A program made the translations under genes and the position numbers. Shown here in pieces: positions 26,601 through 38,155 of a stretch of DNA of 64,000 nucleotides. Under the pieces are notes generated by a model. That model saw only the letters and a list, made by a program, of their open reading frames with translations. It had not been told where the DNA came from and searched no databases. The DNA comes from Euryodendron excelsum (taxonomy: Eukaryota > Streptophyta > Magnoliopsida > Ericales > Pentaphylacaceae): positions 36,504,001-36,568,000 of the forward strand of contig CM065394.1 in assembly GCA_033060915.1 (NCBI GenBank), written 5' to 3'. Within the stretch, counting starts at the first letter, position 1; each line of letters opens with the position of its first letter.

Positions 26601-28745
26601 TTATGGGAGAAAGTATTTGGTGCTTTTGGAGCACCACACGCCTTTTACTTTATTTCTCTTACTAGGTGGATTTTTAGATAAGTTTGATAGATGCATTACT
26701 ACTCATCTAGTGGGAAAAATCCATTATTTTGCAAGAAGTGAAGCAAAAATAAAATGACACTTTAACACTTTGTTTGAAGTACTCTTTGAAAATTTTAAAA
26801 AAATATTTGGATTCAAAAAAATTAAAAGATAAAATGACAAAAGAATATAGGAAAAATTAAAATTCGAAAGTTGATTTTGGTTTTCAAACAAGCGCATAAG
26901 TTAATGACTTTGATAAGAATGATTAGCAAAATAAGTTATTTGCAAATGCAACCCTAATTGTGTGCCCCACCATCAATTTTGGGCTCATTCTTGCCAAAAA
27001 AAAAATTTTTAATTTCTTGCAATTTATGAATGGCATGACAATAAAAAATAAAAAAAAAAAACGAAACGTGTGCATGGACATTCACACACAATATGTCGCG
27101 CAATGAATGGAGTCAATAACGGTTTCTTTTATGTAGTTAATCTAAACTTATATATATATATATATATTATATACAAAAAGGAACCCAATACACATGTACA
27201 AGTGGCATTTACAATGTACTTGGTGCTCTGTGAAATAAAAGAAGAAAATAAAGTAGGAGAGAATAAAAAAGTGAAGAGCTTTATGATTCCTATAACAAAT
27301 AATCATCAAAAAGTATTTTGGTATGGTTAAAACTTGAATTGGTCAAAATTCGTGTAGATAAAAATTGGTCGAAAAGTCAAAATATTTAGCAAAATTTGAA
27401 AAAGAAAAAGAAAAAGGGATTTGGAATTTTAGGAACCAAGATTGAAAAGTTTGAACAAATCAATCATTCACAATCACTGATAAAGGATTCCTAAAAAAGT
27501 GAAAGGACAGTAATTTGTAAAAATTGAATGTCTGCGAGGAAAATAATCAAGGGGGAAAGGGCTTTTTAATATTTTTATTAATGCAATTGAAGAATTAACC
27601 AACCTTTTAAAATTCAAATAACAATCGACAAAATTTGATCAAATTCAGTAAAATAAAAAAACTAAAAGTTCAAATTTTGGGAATTCGACTGTAGAATTAA
27701 AAATATGAGAAAATTAAATTCGAATAAGTTCGCCCAATTAAACGGAAATTTGCAATTTTAGGATCATGGCGAAGGCCTAAAGCCTAAAACTACTAATTAA
27801 TATTTATTTATATATATATAATATACATTAATTTAAATAAGGAAGAATTCACGGAAACTAAATTACAATTTAACCCTAACCTAGCAAAATATATATATCT
27901 CATATATATATACACACACATAATATATCGTCATAGAATCTCTCACCTCTTCCACGAAAAGGTACTCTACAGTGTTTATTCTTCTATGAATTTGTAATCT
28001 TCATTGTGTTATTATGTGTTGTTTGCCTCCATTTTTTTTTTTGTTTTGTCATAGGTTTCGAACCCTAATTGATAGTTTGCAAAGGATTCACATACTAATC
28101 ATTGACTGTAAACTATACATTAGTAAGTAAAATAGGAAAATAAATTCCTTTCTACGTTTACAGACATTGTAATGGCCAAAACTTCAGGTTGGGGCAATCA
28201 AGGATCATTGAATTATTAGTTACTTTCCTCAATAGCAATCATAAGAGAAATTGGAGAAATAAAAAACTATTTATCAAGTATGCTAATGTGATATATGAAA
28301 ACACATGAATGTATTGTGTATTACAAACCTATAGTAAAAAAATTAGAAGGGAAAGCAAAATTAATGCTCTCTTATACTATGTTTGGAACTCAAATTTATC
28401 AAGAAAAAAGTAAAGAAAAAAGAAACGATAGGAAAAAGAGAGAACAAAATAAAAGAGGGTTTTTGTTCTCTTTTCCCTGACTAACCCACAACAAATTTTT
28501 ATATTGTTATGGGTGAAAAAGATTTGACGTAGCCTAATAATAATAAGTTGACCATAAAAAGTAATTGTAGCTCTATGTGCATAAACTATTTGAATTGGAA
28601 AAAAAAAAAAACACATGTAGTCTTGTTCTATAAATCAAATAGATGGATAGTTTCCACCCTTGCCAAACGTCTTCTCCTTAGAATTTTAGCTTTCACTCCC
28701 TAGTCCTGAACATCTTTTTTCTATGATATTTCTCTTCAGAAATTT

Positions 28746-28796
<51 letters not shown>

Positions 28797-29320
28797 TCAA
28801 TACAAGTAACCAAACAGTTTGCTAAACCATAGAAAAGCAAAATGTATGTAGCGCTTTTTTGTTATTGATTTTTGTTTGTTCCTTGTTTCAATGAACTTGG
28901 ATGCAAATAATGAGTAGTGATAAAAAAATTTCAAATTTGAAGGTTAAAGGAAATCATGGACATATACATCATATCTTCATACAAAAGAGGTATATGTGGA
29001 GATAAACATAAGGTGAAAGTCATTGTCCTTTAAGGAAGGGAATACTACATTTAAACTACATATTACCTATTTTTATTGGCTAAGAATTTTTTTTTATAAG
29101 TTTATTGGCTAAGAACATGGCACATATACTTCAAAGGGTGATTTCAAAAGCATACATATAAAGGAATTTTGGAAAATTTCAGGCCAACAATTGCTTCCCC
29201 TCAACCCCTCCACCCCCATTACGCTTGTGGGTATGAGTTTCAACATATGTACATAATCATGTAATTGTTACAGAGGTTGAGTACGTTTTTCACCTAAAAA
29301 TTGGTATTTGTATCAAGTGT
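26601..29320. other. Intergenic spacer
   Basis: AT-rich throughout with (AT)n runs near 27150, 27810 and 27905 and a CT microsatellite at 28747-28793. No gene recognised; short open frames here have no domain similarity that I can see. Confidence 0.4.
28747..28793. repeat. (CT)n microsatellite
   Basis: An uninterrupted CT run of about 23 units, intergenic. Confidence 0.95.
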
Positions 29321-29704
29321 ATGAAAATGTTATGGAAGAGAGTTTCACAGCAAAAACTTCTCAGCAGGAAGCCTTCTACCAGTAAGAAGAGAAAATTTTC
29401 AAACACCAAGCAGTTGATAATTGATTCCATGAATTGGAACTCACGAAGGAAGCCAAAGAGAAAAGTTTTAAACATTGCAAAGAATCGAGATAGGGTTAAA
29501 AAGAAGCAAAAGATAGGAAATGTTAATGGCGTGGATGAAAGAACTGACGCTGTTGATCGGATCTCAGAATTGCCTGAGCCTATTATCCATCACATCCTCT
29601 CTTTCCTCCGTTGTCCTACAGATGCTGCTCGAATTAGTGTCTTGTCCAAGAGGTGGAGAAGCGTATGGGCTTCCTTCCTCACGTTTGATTTTGATCAAAA
29701 GAAT
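29321..29704 (+). pseudogene. F-box/LRR-type gene, 5' part, cut by a retrotransposon
   Basis: Starts MKMLWKRVSQQ, has a basic Lys/Arg-rich stretch of about 75 residues with SKKRK and KPKRK, then the F-box ISELPEPIIHHILSFLRC with DAARISVLSKRWRSVWASF. Such proteins bind SKP1 in SCF ubiquitin ligases. The frame runs intact to codon AAT at 29702-29704 and is then interrupted by the copia LTR. The same frame resumes at 36709 once the element and one copy of the AGAAT duplication are removed in thought. Whether the start at 29321 is used is uncertain; a second ATG follows two codons later. Confidence 0.75.
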
Positions 29705-30841
29705 TGTTGTTTAAATAGTTGGATAAATAATTCTTATTTAATCACTATGTGTATAATTAGTGATCACAAACAATAAAATAACACGAATTATCTAATTATC
29801 AACTAGAAGCAATTTTAACTAGAAGACAATTAGAATCTGAATAAGAACAAACTAAATCGTAACGACTTACCCGGTTGTCGTTCACAAAAATAGAAAATGT
29901 AGAAATCGAAAGATAGATCGAGTCGAGTGTTTCACACTCTCTCCTTAAAGACAGATTCACCCCCCACAGTTGGTGCTCACGGGATGATGGGTGTCTGACT
30001 CCCAGGATAAAACGATCTCAGCAGTCTTTAGGCAGCACTTCGATAAAAACTGCTCGGCGGCTTCACCAGATGATCTGAACTCTCTCAGGAAAATACGGGA
30101 GGAAGAAGGAATTCGTTGTATGCAATAATCGAAATTTTTCTAATGTTATGAATGCTAGAATGCTGCTCTATTTATAGAGCCCAGGTGCCTGTTCGAAACA
30201 CTGGTTCGAACAGGTACCAGCAGCCAAACAGTCCCTTACCGGAGGGACACACCTGTTCGGTCAACGGTCACACCTGTTCGGTCAACGGTCACATCTGTTC
30301 GGTCAAACCGTCAGAAATTAATTAATTAATTAATATAAAATTAATTAATAAAATAATTAATTAATTTAATTCCGACCCTAGCCCAAAAAGAAAAGACTTG
30401 AACTGAACCCACGACCCACGCCCACGTCCCGTCCCGAACCGGACCGGACGGGCGGGCGGCGGCGGCGGCGCGCGCGCGTGTGGAGTATTGGGTCAACCCA
30501 TGGGTTCCATAGGTCCTCCCCCTTTCACAAAAGTGGGGTGCCCCTTGGGGCCCAAACCTTACTCCAAACTTGGGTTATATATGGACAACTTTTTTTCCTA
30601 TGAGAAATCAATGTGGGATAACCCACTTTCAACTACATAACCCATATTCAAGGGGGTGACTTTGGAAGCCAATAACTCATTCAATCCTACACGGATTTGA
30701 GCAAGTAAATAGTCTAGATTCATCTCCTCTCGGAGGTGAATCCAACGCACTAATGACCCAACACAAAGGATGCATGGGTCCCACATTTATATTGGCTCAA
30801 AGATCAACAAAATAATGGGTTTACACCCATTTATTCTAACA
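29705..30841 (-). repeat. Copia 3' LTR (left copy)
   Basis: 1137 bp, TG...CA ends. Contains three near-tandem copies of a 21-bp unit (ACACCTGTTCGGTCAACGGTC) at about 30250-30308 and a GGCGG/GC-rich block near 30440-30480. The expansion of the GC block and one seven-base indel explain most of the length difference from the right copy. Confidence 0.95.
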
Positions 30842-30853
30842 ATCCCCCACATG
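30842..30853 (-). promoter_or_regulatory. Copia polypurine tract
   Basis: On the minus strand the sequence ATGTGGGGGAT abuts the 3' LTR, the expected position and composition of the plus-strand DNA primer. Confidence 0.65.
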
Positions 30854-31451
30854 AATGAGATTGGCTGGAAATGAAAAATGCACATGAGAATACTGACTTG
30901 ACACACAGAGAGAGAGAGAGAGAGACAGGTAGAAAGTTACCGCATCGGGAAAGGTGGCTTTTGGCTTTGAACCTTCCCTAGTGAAATACCATCGGATTTA
31001 TTTGGCTAACCAGTGAACATGATGTCTTGAACTGTTTAGCCGTTTATATAAACCAAGACAATAGTACTCACACGGTTCCTTTCAAATCATCTAGTGATCC
31101 ATTCGGTTGTGTTCATTTTGGCCCTGAACAATGCCTGGTAGATTCATGAGTACTCTAGAGAAATTAGCCTTAAGAATTTCTCATAGAAGCGGCCCCTTCA
31201 TACTCATATAGGTGATCTCTTATTAAGAGTATCCTGCTATACTCTACTTGGAATTCCAAGGTATAAGAATCATTAAGAGCTAAGCTCATCCTAAACACTG
31301 TCTACAGGTTATCACTATTTCATCATAGAAATGGACAGCGGAACGAGTTCCTCAGTGATTTGTCCTAAGTCACGCACAATTTTGTTGTCCCGTTGAACCT
31401 AGATCTTGGGATCTCCAGTCAGCTAGGTTGAGTTGCCATTATGGTGACTTT

Positions 31452-34043
31452 TTAAGTCATAGGCTTAAGGCCCATTCCCCTCGATGAATTCTCTACTTGA
31501 TCTTTCGTCAAGCCTTTTGTAAGCGGATCCGCAATGTTGTCCTTAGACTTGATGTAATCAATGGATATAAGTCCATTAGAAAGCATTTGCCTCATAGTAT
31601 TGTGTCGTCGACGTATATGTCGTGACTTCCCATTATACATGTGGTTTTGTGCTCTTGCTATTGCAGATTGACTATCGCAATGTATGCATATAGTCGAGAC
31701 TGGTTTAGGCCACACGGGAATATCCTCCAGAAAGTTACGAAGCCACTCTGCTTCCTCTCCTGCTTTATCTAAAGCGATAAACTCAGATTCCATGGTGGAT
31801 CTGGCTATGCAAGTTTGTTTTGAGGATTTCCAAGATATTGTTGCACCTCCTAGAGTAAACACATATCCACTTGTGGATTTAGAGTCTCTAGTGTCAGATA
31901 TCCAATTTACGTCTGTGTAACCTTCTACAACAGCTGGATATCTCGTATAGTGCAGCCCATAATTCAAGGTGTATCTCAGATACCTGAGAACCCTAACTAT
32001 GGCCTTCCAGTGGTTTAACCCTGGGTTACTCGTATATCTGCTCAATCTGCTTACCGTATAAGCAATATCTGGACGTGTGCAATTCATGAGATACATTAAA
32101 CTGCCAATTATCCGTGAGTATTCTAATTGAGATATGCCCTCATCATCGTTCTTGTATAAATGTAGAAAACAATCTATGGGTGTGTTTGCTAGACCGTTAT
32201 CAGACTTACTAAACTTATCGAGTATCTTCTCGACATAATGAGTCTGTGATAACGCATATCCCTCAGATGTTTTAGTAATCTTAATACCAAGTATAACATC
32301 TGCAATCCCTAGATCCTTCATGTCAAACTTACTGTTCAACAATTTCTTAGTAGCTTTAATAACCTCAGTATTGCTACCAATGATAATCATATCATCTACA
32401 TAAAGACAAACAAGGACATAACCATGAGCAGTGTTCTTCACATAAACACATTTATCGCATTCATTTATCTTGAAGCCGTTTGACAGCATAGCATTATCAA
32501 ACTTCTCATGCCATTGTTTCGGAGCTTGTTTTAGTCCATATAAAGACTTAACAAGTTTGCATACCTTTTTCTCTTTGCCAGGAACAATGAATCCTTCAGG
32601 TTGCTCCATATAAATCTCCTCATTCAAATCTCCATTTAAGAATGCCGTTTTAACATCCATTTGATGAATCTCAAGATTATGTAAAGCCGCAAAGGCTATC
32701 AAGATACGTATGGACGTTATTCTGGTTACAGGAGAATATGTATCGAAATAATCCACTCCCTCAGTCTGCTTGTAGCCTTTGACTACAAGTCTGGCCTTGT
32801 ATTTGTCAATTGAGCCATCTGCTTTCATCTTCCTCTTGAATATCCACTTGTATCCAAGGGGTTTATTACCAGGTGGAAGATCCACTAGTTCCCATGTATG
32901 ATTTTGCAGAATTGACTCAACTTCACTATGGATAGCCTCTTTCCACAAAGGTGCTTCCGGAGAGGACATTGCTTCTTTGTAACTCTGAGGTTCATTTTCT
33001 ACCACATATGTTAGAAAATCAGGACCGAATGATTTTGCAACCTTCGTCCTTTTACCTCTTCTAGGTTCAGCGTCGTTTTCTTTATCCACTGACCCATAGT
33101 CTTTATCTACAATGGTATCATGAGTTCGTTTAAGCAAACTTGATCCATGTGTAGACTTATACGGAAACTCCTCCTCAAAGAAGGATACATTCCTAGACTC
33201 CATTATTGTATTCACATGAATATCTGATATTTCAGACTTGTGAACCAGAAATCGATATGCACTGCTATGTTCGGCATAGCCAATAAATATACAATCAACT
33301 GTTTGTGGTCCTAATTTTACCTTCTTGGGTAAAGGAACAGCTACCTTAGCTAAACAACCCCATACTCTCAAGTATTTATAGGAAGGTTTTCGACCTTTCC
33401 ACATCTCATAAGGGGTTTTGCCAAGTTTCTTGTGGGGTATCTTGTTGAGAACATAGTTGGCGGATAGCAACGCTTCCCCCCACAAATTCTGGGGTGCCCC
33501 AGAACTTATCAACATAGCATTCATCATCTCTTTTAGAGTGCGATTCTTTCGCTCAGCAACTCCATTTTGCTGAGGTGAATAAGGTGCAGTGGTTTGATGT
33601 ATGATACCATGTTCAACACATAGTTGTGCAAATGGTGATTCATACTCATCACCTCTATCACTTCTTAACACCTTAATCTTTTTGCTAAGTTGATTCTCAA
33701 CTTCACTCTTGTATTGTATAAACATGTCTATTGCTTCATCTTTACTTCTCATTAAGTAGACGTGACAATAGCGAGTGCAATCATCAATGAAAGTTATGAA
33801 GTATTTTTTCCCACATCGAGTTTGAACATATTTCAAGTCACAAACGTCACTATGAATTAGTTCAAGTGGTTCCGTACTTCTTTCAATTGATTTAAACTGA
33901 GTTCTAGTCAACTTTGCCTCAACGCAAGTTGCACATTTATTATTAGCATTAAAATCAAGTTTAGGCAAAGACTCTAATTTAACTAATCTACGCATAGTAT
34001 CAAAGTTAACATGACCTAGTCTACCATGCCATACATTTGAAGA
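31452..34043 (-). CDS. Copia pol: integrase, reverse transcriptase, RNase H
   Basis: One long frame of about 863 codons follows the TAG at 34044-34046; its first ATG is at 33995. The GAG-pre-integrase segment ([16 protein letters not shown]) with its zinc residues (CATC) comes first. The integrase core has the acidic triad in [15 protein letters not shown] and [14 protein letters not shown]. The copia reverse transcriptase begins [12 protein letters not shown], includes [18 protein letters not shown] and the catalytic YVDDMIIIG, and is followed by RNase H ([21 protein letters not shown]). It ends MGLKPMT. No internal stop is present. Without readthrough of the TAG and repair of the upstream shift it cannot be made as the normal Gag-Pol polyprotein. 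Enzymes supplied by a related intact copy could still mobilise the element. Confidence 0.92.
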   Translation of the reverse strand, partial: SSNVWHGRLGHVNFDTMRRLVKLESLPKLDFNANNKCATCVEAKLTRTQFKSIERSTEPLELIHSDVCDLKYVQTRCGKKYFITFIDDCTRYCHVYLMRSKDEAIDMFIQYKSEVENQLSKKIKVLRSDRGDEYESPFAQLCVEHGIIHQTTAPYSPQQNGVAERKNRTLKEMMNAMLISSGAPQNLWGEALLSANYVLNKIPHKKLGKTPYEMWKGRKPSYKYLRVWGCLAKVAVPLPKKVKLGPQTVDCIFIGYAEHSSAYRFLVHKSEISDIHVNTIMESRNVSFFEEEFPYKSTHGSSLLKRTHDTIVDKDYGSVDKENDAEPRRGKRTKVAKSFGPDFLTYVVENEPQSYKEAMSSPEAPLWKEAIHSEVESILQNHTWELVDLPPGNKPLGYKWIFKRKMKADGSIDKYKARLVVKGYKQTEGVDYFDTYSPVTRITSIRILIAFAALHNLEIHQMDVKTAFLNGDLNEEIYMEQPEGFIVPGKEKKVCKLVKSLYGLKQAPKQWHEKFDNAMLSNGFKINECDKCVYVKNTAHGYVLVCLYVDDMIIIGSNTEVIKATKKLLNSKFDMKDLGIADVILGIKITKTSEGYALSQTHYVEKILDKFSKSDNGLANTPIDCFLHLYKNDDEGISQLEYSRIIGSLMYLMNCTRPDIAYTVSRLSRYTSNPGLNHWKAIVRVLRYLRYTLNYGLHYTRYPAVVEGYTDVNWISDTRDSKSTSGYVFTLGGATISWKSSKQTCIARSTMESEFIALDKAGEEAEWLRNFLEDIPVWPKPVSTICIHCDSQSAIARAQNHMYNGKSRHIRRRHNTMRQMLSNGLISIDYIKSKDNIADPLTKGLTKDQVENSSRGMGLKPMT

Positions 34044-35476
34044 CTAAAGCAAGTAAATAGAAGATGCAGTATTATTACTAGAAGGCTTAGGAGCCACAGT
34101 CATTACATTAAGTTTGAAGAGCCCATCGCTCAGATATCCCTTTCCCACAAACATTCCCCCCTTAGTAAGTACAAACTTATCACTCTCAAACACCAACTTA
34201 AAGCCCTTCTTACTCAACAATGAACCAGAGACTAAATTCTTACGAATGTCTGGCACATGGAACACCTCATTCAGAGTAAGTTCTTTGCCGGAAGTCATTT
34301 TCAGAATGATCTTCCCTTGACCTTCAACCTTTGAGGTTGCCGAGTTGCCCATGTAGAGTTGTTCACCGTCCACTGAGTGGTAAGATGTGAACATCCACTT
34401 GTTGGCACAGATGTGACGAGTGGCCCCAGTGTCCACCCACCATTCTTTAGTATTGCCAACCAAGTTTACCTCAGAAACTACGGCAGAAAGATTCAGGTCT
34501 TCCACATTGGCACAGAGATCCTCGGTCACATTGGCTTGAGCAGATTTCTTCTTGTGGTTCTCTGGATCCTTCTTCTCAAGATCCTTACGCTTGCGACATT
34601 CCTTGGCCGTATGACCAGTCCTGCCGCAGACGTAACATTTCCCTTTGAACCTTTTGAAATCGCCACCTTTGGAACCTTGGTAGGACCCTTGACCATCATG
34701 CTTTCGTTTTTTGTCGTTGGATTTGGCCCTTGCTCCACCACATTTGCCTTTGACACCATATGGGTGTTAACAAACTTCTTCTCAGAAGCTCGATTGTCTT
34801 CCTCAATTCTTAGCCTGACGATAAGTTCCTCAAGCCTCATCTCCTTGCGCTTATGCTTCAGATAGTTCTTGAATTCTTTCCAGGACGGCGGCAATTTTTC
34901 AATTATCGCAGCCACTTGGAAAGACTCACTCAGAACCATGCCTTCGGCATGGATGTCATGAAGTATAACTTGGAGATCCTGGACCTGGCTAATAACTGTT
35001 TTAGAATCAAACATTTTGTAATCAAGGAACTTACCGACCACAAATTTCTTTGAGCCGGCGTCTTCCGTCTTATACTTCTTGTCTAAAGATTCCCACAGTT
35101 CTTTTGCCGTCTGCACGGCACAATACACATTGTAGAGTGTATTATCCAGTCCATTGAGGATATAGTTCCTACATAGGAAGTCAGCATGTTTCCATGCTTC
35201 CACCGCCGCAACTACTTGCTGGTCGGACTCATTCTCGTTCAGAGTAGGAACATCTTCACGAAGAAATTTTGCCAAGTTCAGAGTCGTCAGGTAGAACAAC
35301 ATTTTCTGTTGCCACCTTTTGAAATCAGTTCCATTGAACTTCTCTGGCTTTTCTCCGTGATTCACCGGCACATTTGGTGTATGCACTTGATTCACCGGCA
35401 CTGTCATTGTCGGTACCGGTGTCCCAATCACAGTAGGAGTTGAAGTAAGAGTAGGAATAGGAGTATCATCAGCCAT
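34044..35476 (-). pseudogene. Copia gag and protease, frameshifted and stopped
   Basis: Gag starts [16 protein letters not shown] at 35476 and runs in one frame through the copia Gag core ([40 protein letters not shown]) to about 34730. There the frame changes, apparently by loss of one base. In the new frame come the zinc knuckle [14 protein letters not shown] and the aspartic protease with [12 protein letters not shown], ending at TAG 34044-34046 just before the pre-integrase segment. Plant copia elements normally encode one Gag-Pol frame, so both breaks look like damage. A programmed shift is less likely because the point of change has no obvious slippery heptamer. Confidence 0.85.
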
Positions 35477-35567
35477 TTCTGGATTAACCAATTTTACACA
35501 AAATTTGAGTATTAATCCAGAAACGATATATAACACGACACTAATTAACACAGTTAAAAATAGGAAT

Positions 35568-35583
35568 TGAATCTGTCTTTAAG
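35568..35583 (-). promoter_or_regulatory. Candidate self-priming site next to the copia 5' LTR
   Basis: In the element's sense direction the 5' LTR ends ...ACAACA, followed by AT and then CTTAAAGACAGATTCA. This 16-mer occupies the minus-strand primer-binding position but does not resemble the usual TGGTATCAGAGC. It is the exact reverse complement of a 16-mer inside the LTR (35825-35840, and 29944-29959 in the other LTR). The transcript could therefore pair with itself at the site where a tRNA normally primes reverse transcription. Confidence 0.6.
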
Positions 35584-35824
35584 ATTGTTGTTTAAATAGT
35601 TGGATAAATAATTCTTATTTAATCACTATGTGTATAATTAGTGATCACAAACAATAAAATAACACGAATTATCTAATTATCAACTAGAAGCAATTTTAAC
35701 TAGAAGACAATTAGAATCTGAATAAGAACAAACTAAATCGTAACGACTTACCCGGTTGTCGTTCACAAAAATAGAAAATGTAGAAATCGAAAGATAGATC
35801 GAGTCGAGTGTTTCACACTCTCTC

Positions 35825-35840
35825 CTTAAAGACAGATTCA
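35825..35840 (-). promoter_or_regulatory. LTR segment complementary to the candidate primer site
   Basis: The sense strand reads TGAATCTGTCTTTAAG, perfectly complementary over 16 nt to the site just downstream of the 5' LTR about 240 nt away. It lies downstream of the TATA-like box, so it should be in the R/U5 part of the transcript. The same 16-mer is intact in the 3' LTR. Confidence 0.6.
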
Positions 35841-36046
35841 CCCCCCACAGTTGGTGCTCACGGGATGATGGGTGTCTGACTCTCAGGATAAAACGATCTC
35901 AGCAGTCTTTAGGCAGCACTTCGATAAAAACTGCTCGGCGGCTTCACCAGATGATCTGAACTCTCTCAGGAAAATACGGGAGGAAGAAGGAATTCGTTGT
36001 ATGCAATAATCGGAATTTTTCTAATGTTATGAATGCTAGAATGCTG

Positions 36047-36060
36047 CTCTATTTATAGAG
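36047..36060 (-). promoter_or_regulatory. Copia LTR TATA box
   Basis: On the minus strand GCTCTATAAATAGAG is a good TATA box, also present in the other LTR near 30167-30180. About 75-140 bases upstream in sense direction are three tandem copies of a roughly 21-bp unit (36130-36190), a plausible enhancer array as known in other plant copia LTRs. Confidence 0.6.
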
Positions 36061-36708
36061 CCCAGGTGCCTGTTCGAAACACTGGTTCGAACAGATATCA
36101 GCAGCCAAACAGTCCATTACCGGAGGGACACACTTGTTTCGGTCAACGGTCACACCTGTTCGATCAACGGTCACATCTGGTTCGGTCAAACCGTCAGAAA
36201 TTAATTAATTAATTAATATAAAATTAATTAATAAAATAATTAATTAATTTAATTCCGACCCTAGCCCAAAAAGAAAAGACTTGAACTGAACCCACGCCCA
36301 CGTCCCGTCCCGGACCGGACGGGCGGGCGGCGGCGCGCGCGCGTGGAGTATTGGGTCAACCCATGGGTTCCATAGGTCCTCCCCCTTTCACAAAAGTGGG
36401 GTGCCCCTTGGGGCCCAAACCTTACTCCAAACTTGGGTTATATATGGACAACTTATTTCCCATGAGAAATCAATGTGGGATAACCCACTTTCAACTACAT
36501 AACCCATATTCAAGGGGGTGACTTTGGAAGCCAATAACTCATTCAATCCTACACGGATTTGAGCAAGTAAATAGTCTAGATTCATCTCCTCTCGGAGGTG
36601 AATCCAACGCACTAATGACCCAACACAAAGGATGCATGGGTCTCACATTTATATTGACTTAAAGATCAACAAAATAATAGGTTTACACCCATTTATTCTA
36701 ACAAGAAT

Positions 36709-37864
36709 TTCAAAGCACAAGGTGGATTACTACTAAAAGAAAAGTTCAAGAACTTTGTTGAAAACTCTTTATCAACCCGACTTGCTCCATTGGTTTGTGT
36801 ACAGAGGTTCAGGCTATACATGACCTCTTTTGCTTTAAAATTGGCACCTAATATAGACGGCTGGTTACCTGCTGCTACTAAAACAAATGTTAAAGAGCTA
36901 GAAATTCATGTTGATCAACTTGGAAGGTTGTGAAAATCTAAAAAGTTTGACATTGACAGATGAGTTGTTCCACAATCAGATTTCTAAGTTCCCTGTTCTT
37001 GAGAAGTTGGTCCTGAAGGAATGTAATTCTCTAGAGAGAATTACAATTTTAAGCCGAAAACTTTCAAGACTAGTGCTCATGCGATGCAGGAAACTGCTCG
37101 AGGCCATTATTGATGCTCCTAATTTATATTCGTTTGAGTATACTGGGAATGAAATGTCTTTCTCTTCCATGAATGCTCCAAATCTGCAGAAAGCCAAGCT
37201 TCATTTTGTATCGAAGAGAAAAGATGAGTATATTTTGCAGCAATTTCTTGAAAAGCTTACTCACTCCAAAGGTTTGAAATTGGTTGTATGCCAAAGTAAG
37301 GTATTAATACTTTTTAGTCTTCACGGTTATTACGATTTAATAACAATATCATGAATTTTTGAATTTTCCTTTCTTATTTACCATTGATGGACATGTTGTT
37401 TGAAGGATGTGATTATTCATGAAGAATTGAGAGATGTCCAGCATCTTCCATTAGATGATCTCAAGTTATACATAAATAAATCATCATCAATTTTAACAGA
37501 TCTTGTGGAGGGCTTGTTACAGGCTACTCACCCACAGACTGTCTGTGATATCATCTTCAAGCAGCGAAATCCTAAAGGTATTGCAGATTCTCTACAGATT
37601 TCGTTACAGTTCATTAAATTCATGTTCAACAAGATGATGTCTGGAGAAGAACTATAAACCCTGCTACTTGTGTCTTTGCCTGAAATGCAGTTTCTACAGG
37701 AGAAGATAATGAAGAGGGAAGAGAATCTGAACTGCTGTAGATATTACTCAAGGAAATGTTGGCGGCATTACTTAAAAGAAGTCACAATTACTGAAAACGA
37801 ATGGACTTCTGCTGGGAATCCTTCTTCAAACCCATCTTCAACTCTTTCACAGGACAAGTTTTAG
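36709..37864 (+). pseudogene. F-box/LRR-type gene, 3' part, decayed
   Basis: Continues the frame of 29321-29704 with FKAQGGLLLKEKFKNFVENS, RFRLYMTSF and KELEIHVDQL, then meets TGA. One base out of register the LRR-like region resumes (LEGCENLKSLTLTDELF, FPVLEKLVLKECNSLERI, RLVLMRCRKLLEAIIDAPNL) to a donor at about 37302. Family members have more leucine-rich sequence between these blocks, so a deletion with frameshift is likely. After an acceptor near 37405 an FBD-like end follows (DVIIHEELRDVQHLPLDDLK) and is stopped by TAA at 37655-37657. The same frame then continues with CCRYYSRKCWRHYLKEVTI to 37864. These breaks are independent of the retrotransposon, so the gene was probably already failing. 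Confidence 0.65.
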
Positions 37865-38155
37865 GTTGAAATGGGGATCAATGGAGGGTGAACATGCTAG
37901 GTAGGAATAGGATTTTAGTATACCAGTTATATAAATTCAGTTACTTAGAAAGTTGGAATGTGATTATACTCTGTGACCATCACTTAATTTTTATTTGTCT
38001 TCTTTTGTTGATATGGGTCAGTTTAGCTCTTGCTAAGATCATTATGCCTTCTACATCTCCAATTCTAATGTATAGAGCAGTTTAGCTCTTTTGTTGACTG
38101 CTAGGGCATTGTCCTCAATTATATGCTTTGATAAATGTAAAAAAATGTTCCAAGA
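37865..38155. other. Downstream flank of the F-box pseudogene
   Basis: No further gene seen; probably old 3' untranslated sequence. Confidence 0.3.

Larger units (their letters stand above)
29705..36703 (-). mobile_element. Ty1/copia LTR retrotransposon, full length, inserted in the F-box gene
   Basis: A 7.0-kb element lies between two LTRs that start TGTTGTTTAAATAG and end TTTATTCTAACA. Both flanks carry AGAAT (29700-29704 and 36704-36708), a clean 5-bp target duplication. Coding runs on the minus strand in copia order: gag with zinc knuckle, protease, integrase, reverse transcriptase, RNase H. Two lesions break the polyprotein: a frameshift near 34730 and an in-frame TAG at 34044-34046. 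The LTRs differ by roughly fifteen substitutions and a few small indels by eye, so insertion was fairly recent. No initiator-tRNA-Met primer site follows the 5' LTR; a self-complementary 16-mer is found there instead. About 600 non-coding bases separate pol from the 3' LTR. Confidence 0.95.
35586..36703 (-). repeat. Copia 5' LTR (right copy)
   Basis: 1118 bp, TG...CA ends, aligned with the left copy over its full length. Serves as the promoter LTR because coding is on the minus strand. Confidence 0.95.

Noticed and set aside
34650..34760. Programmed frameshift between copia gag and protease
   Set aside because: Plant copia elements normally use one frame, the coding similarity itself changes frame at the apparent one-base loss, and no slippery heptamer or pseudoknot is obvious.
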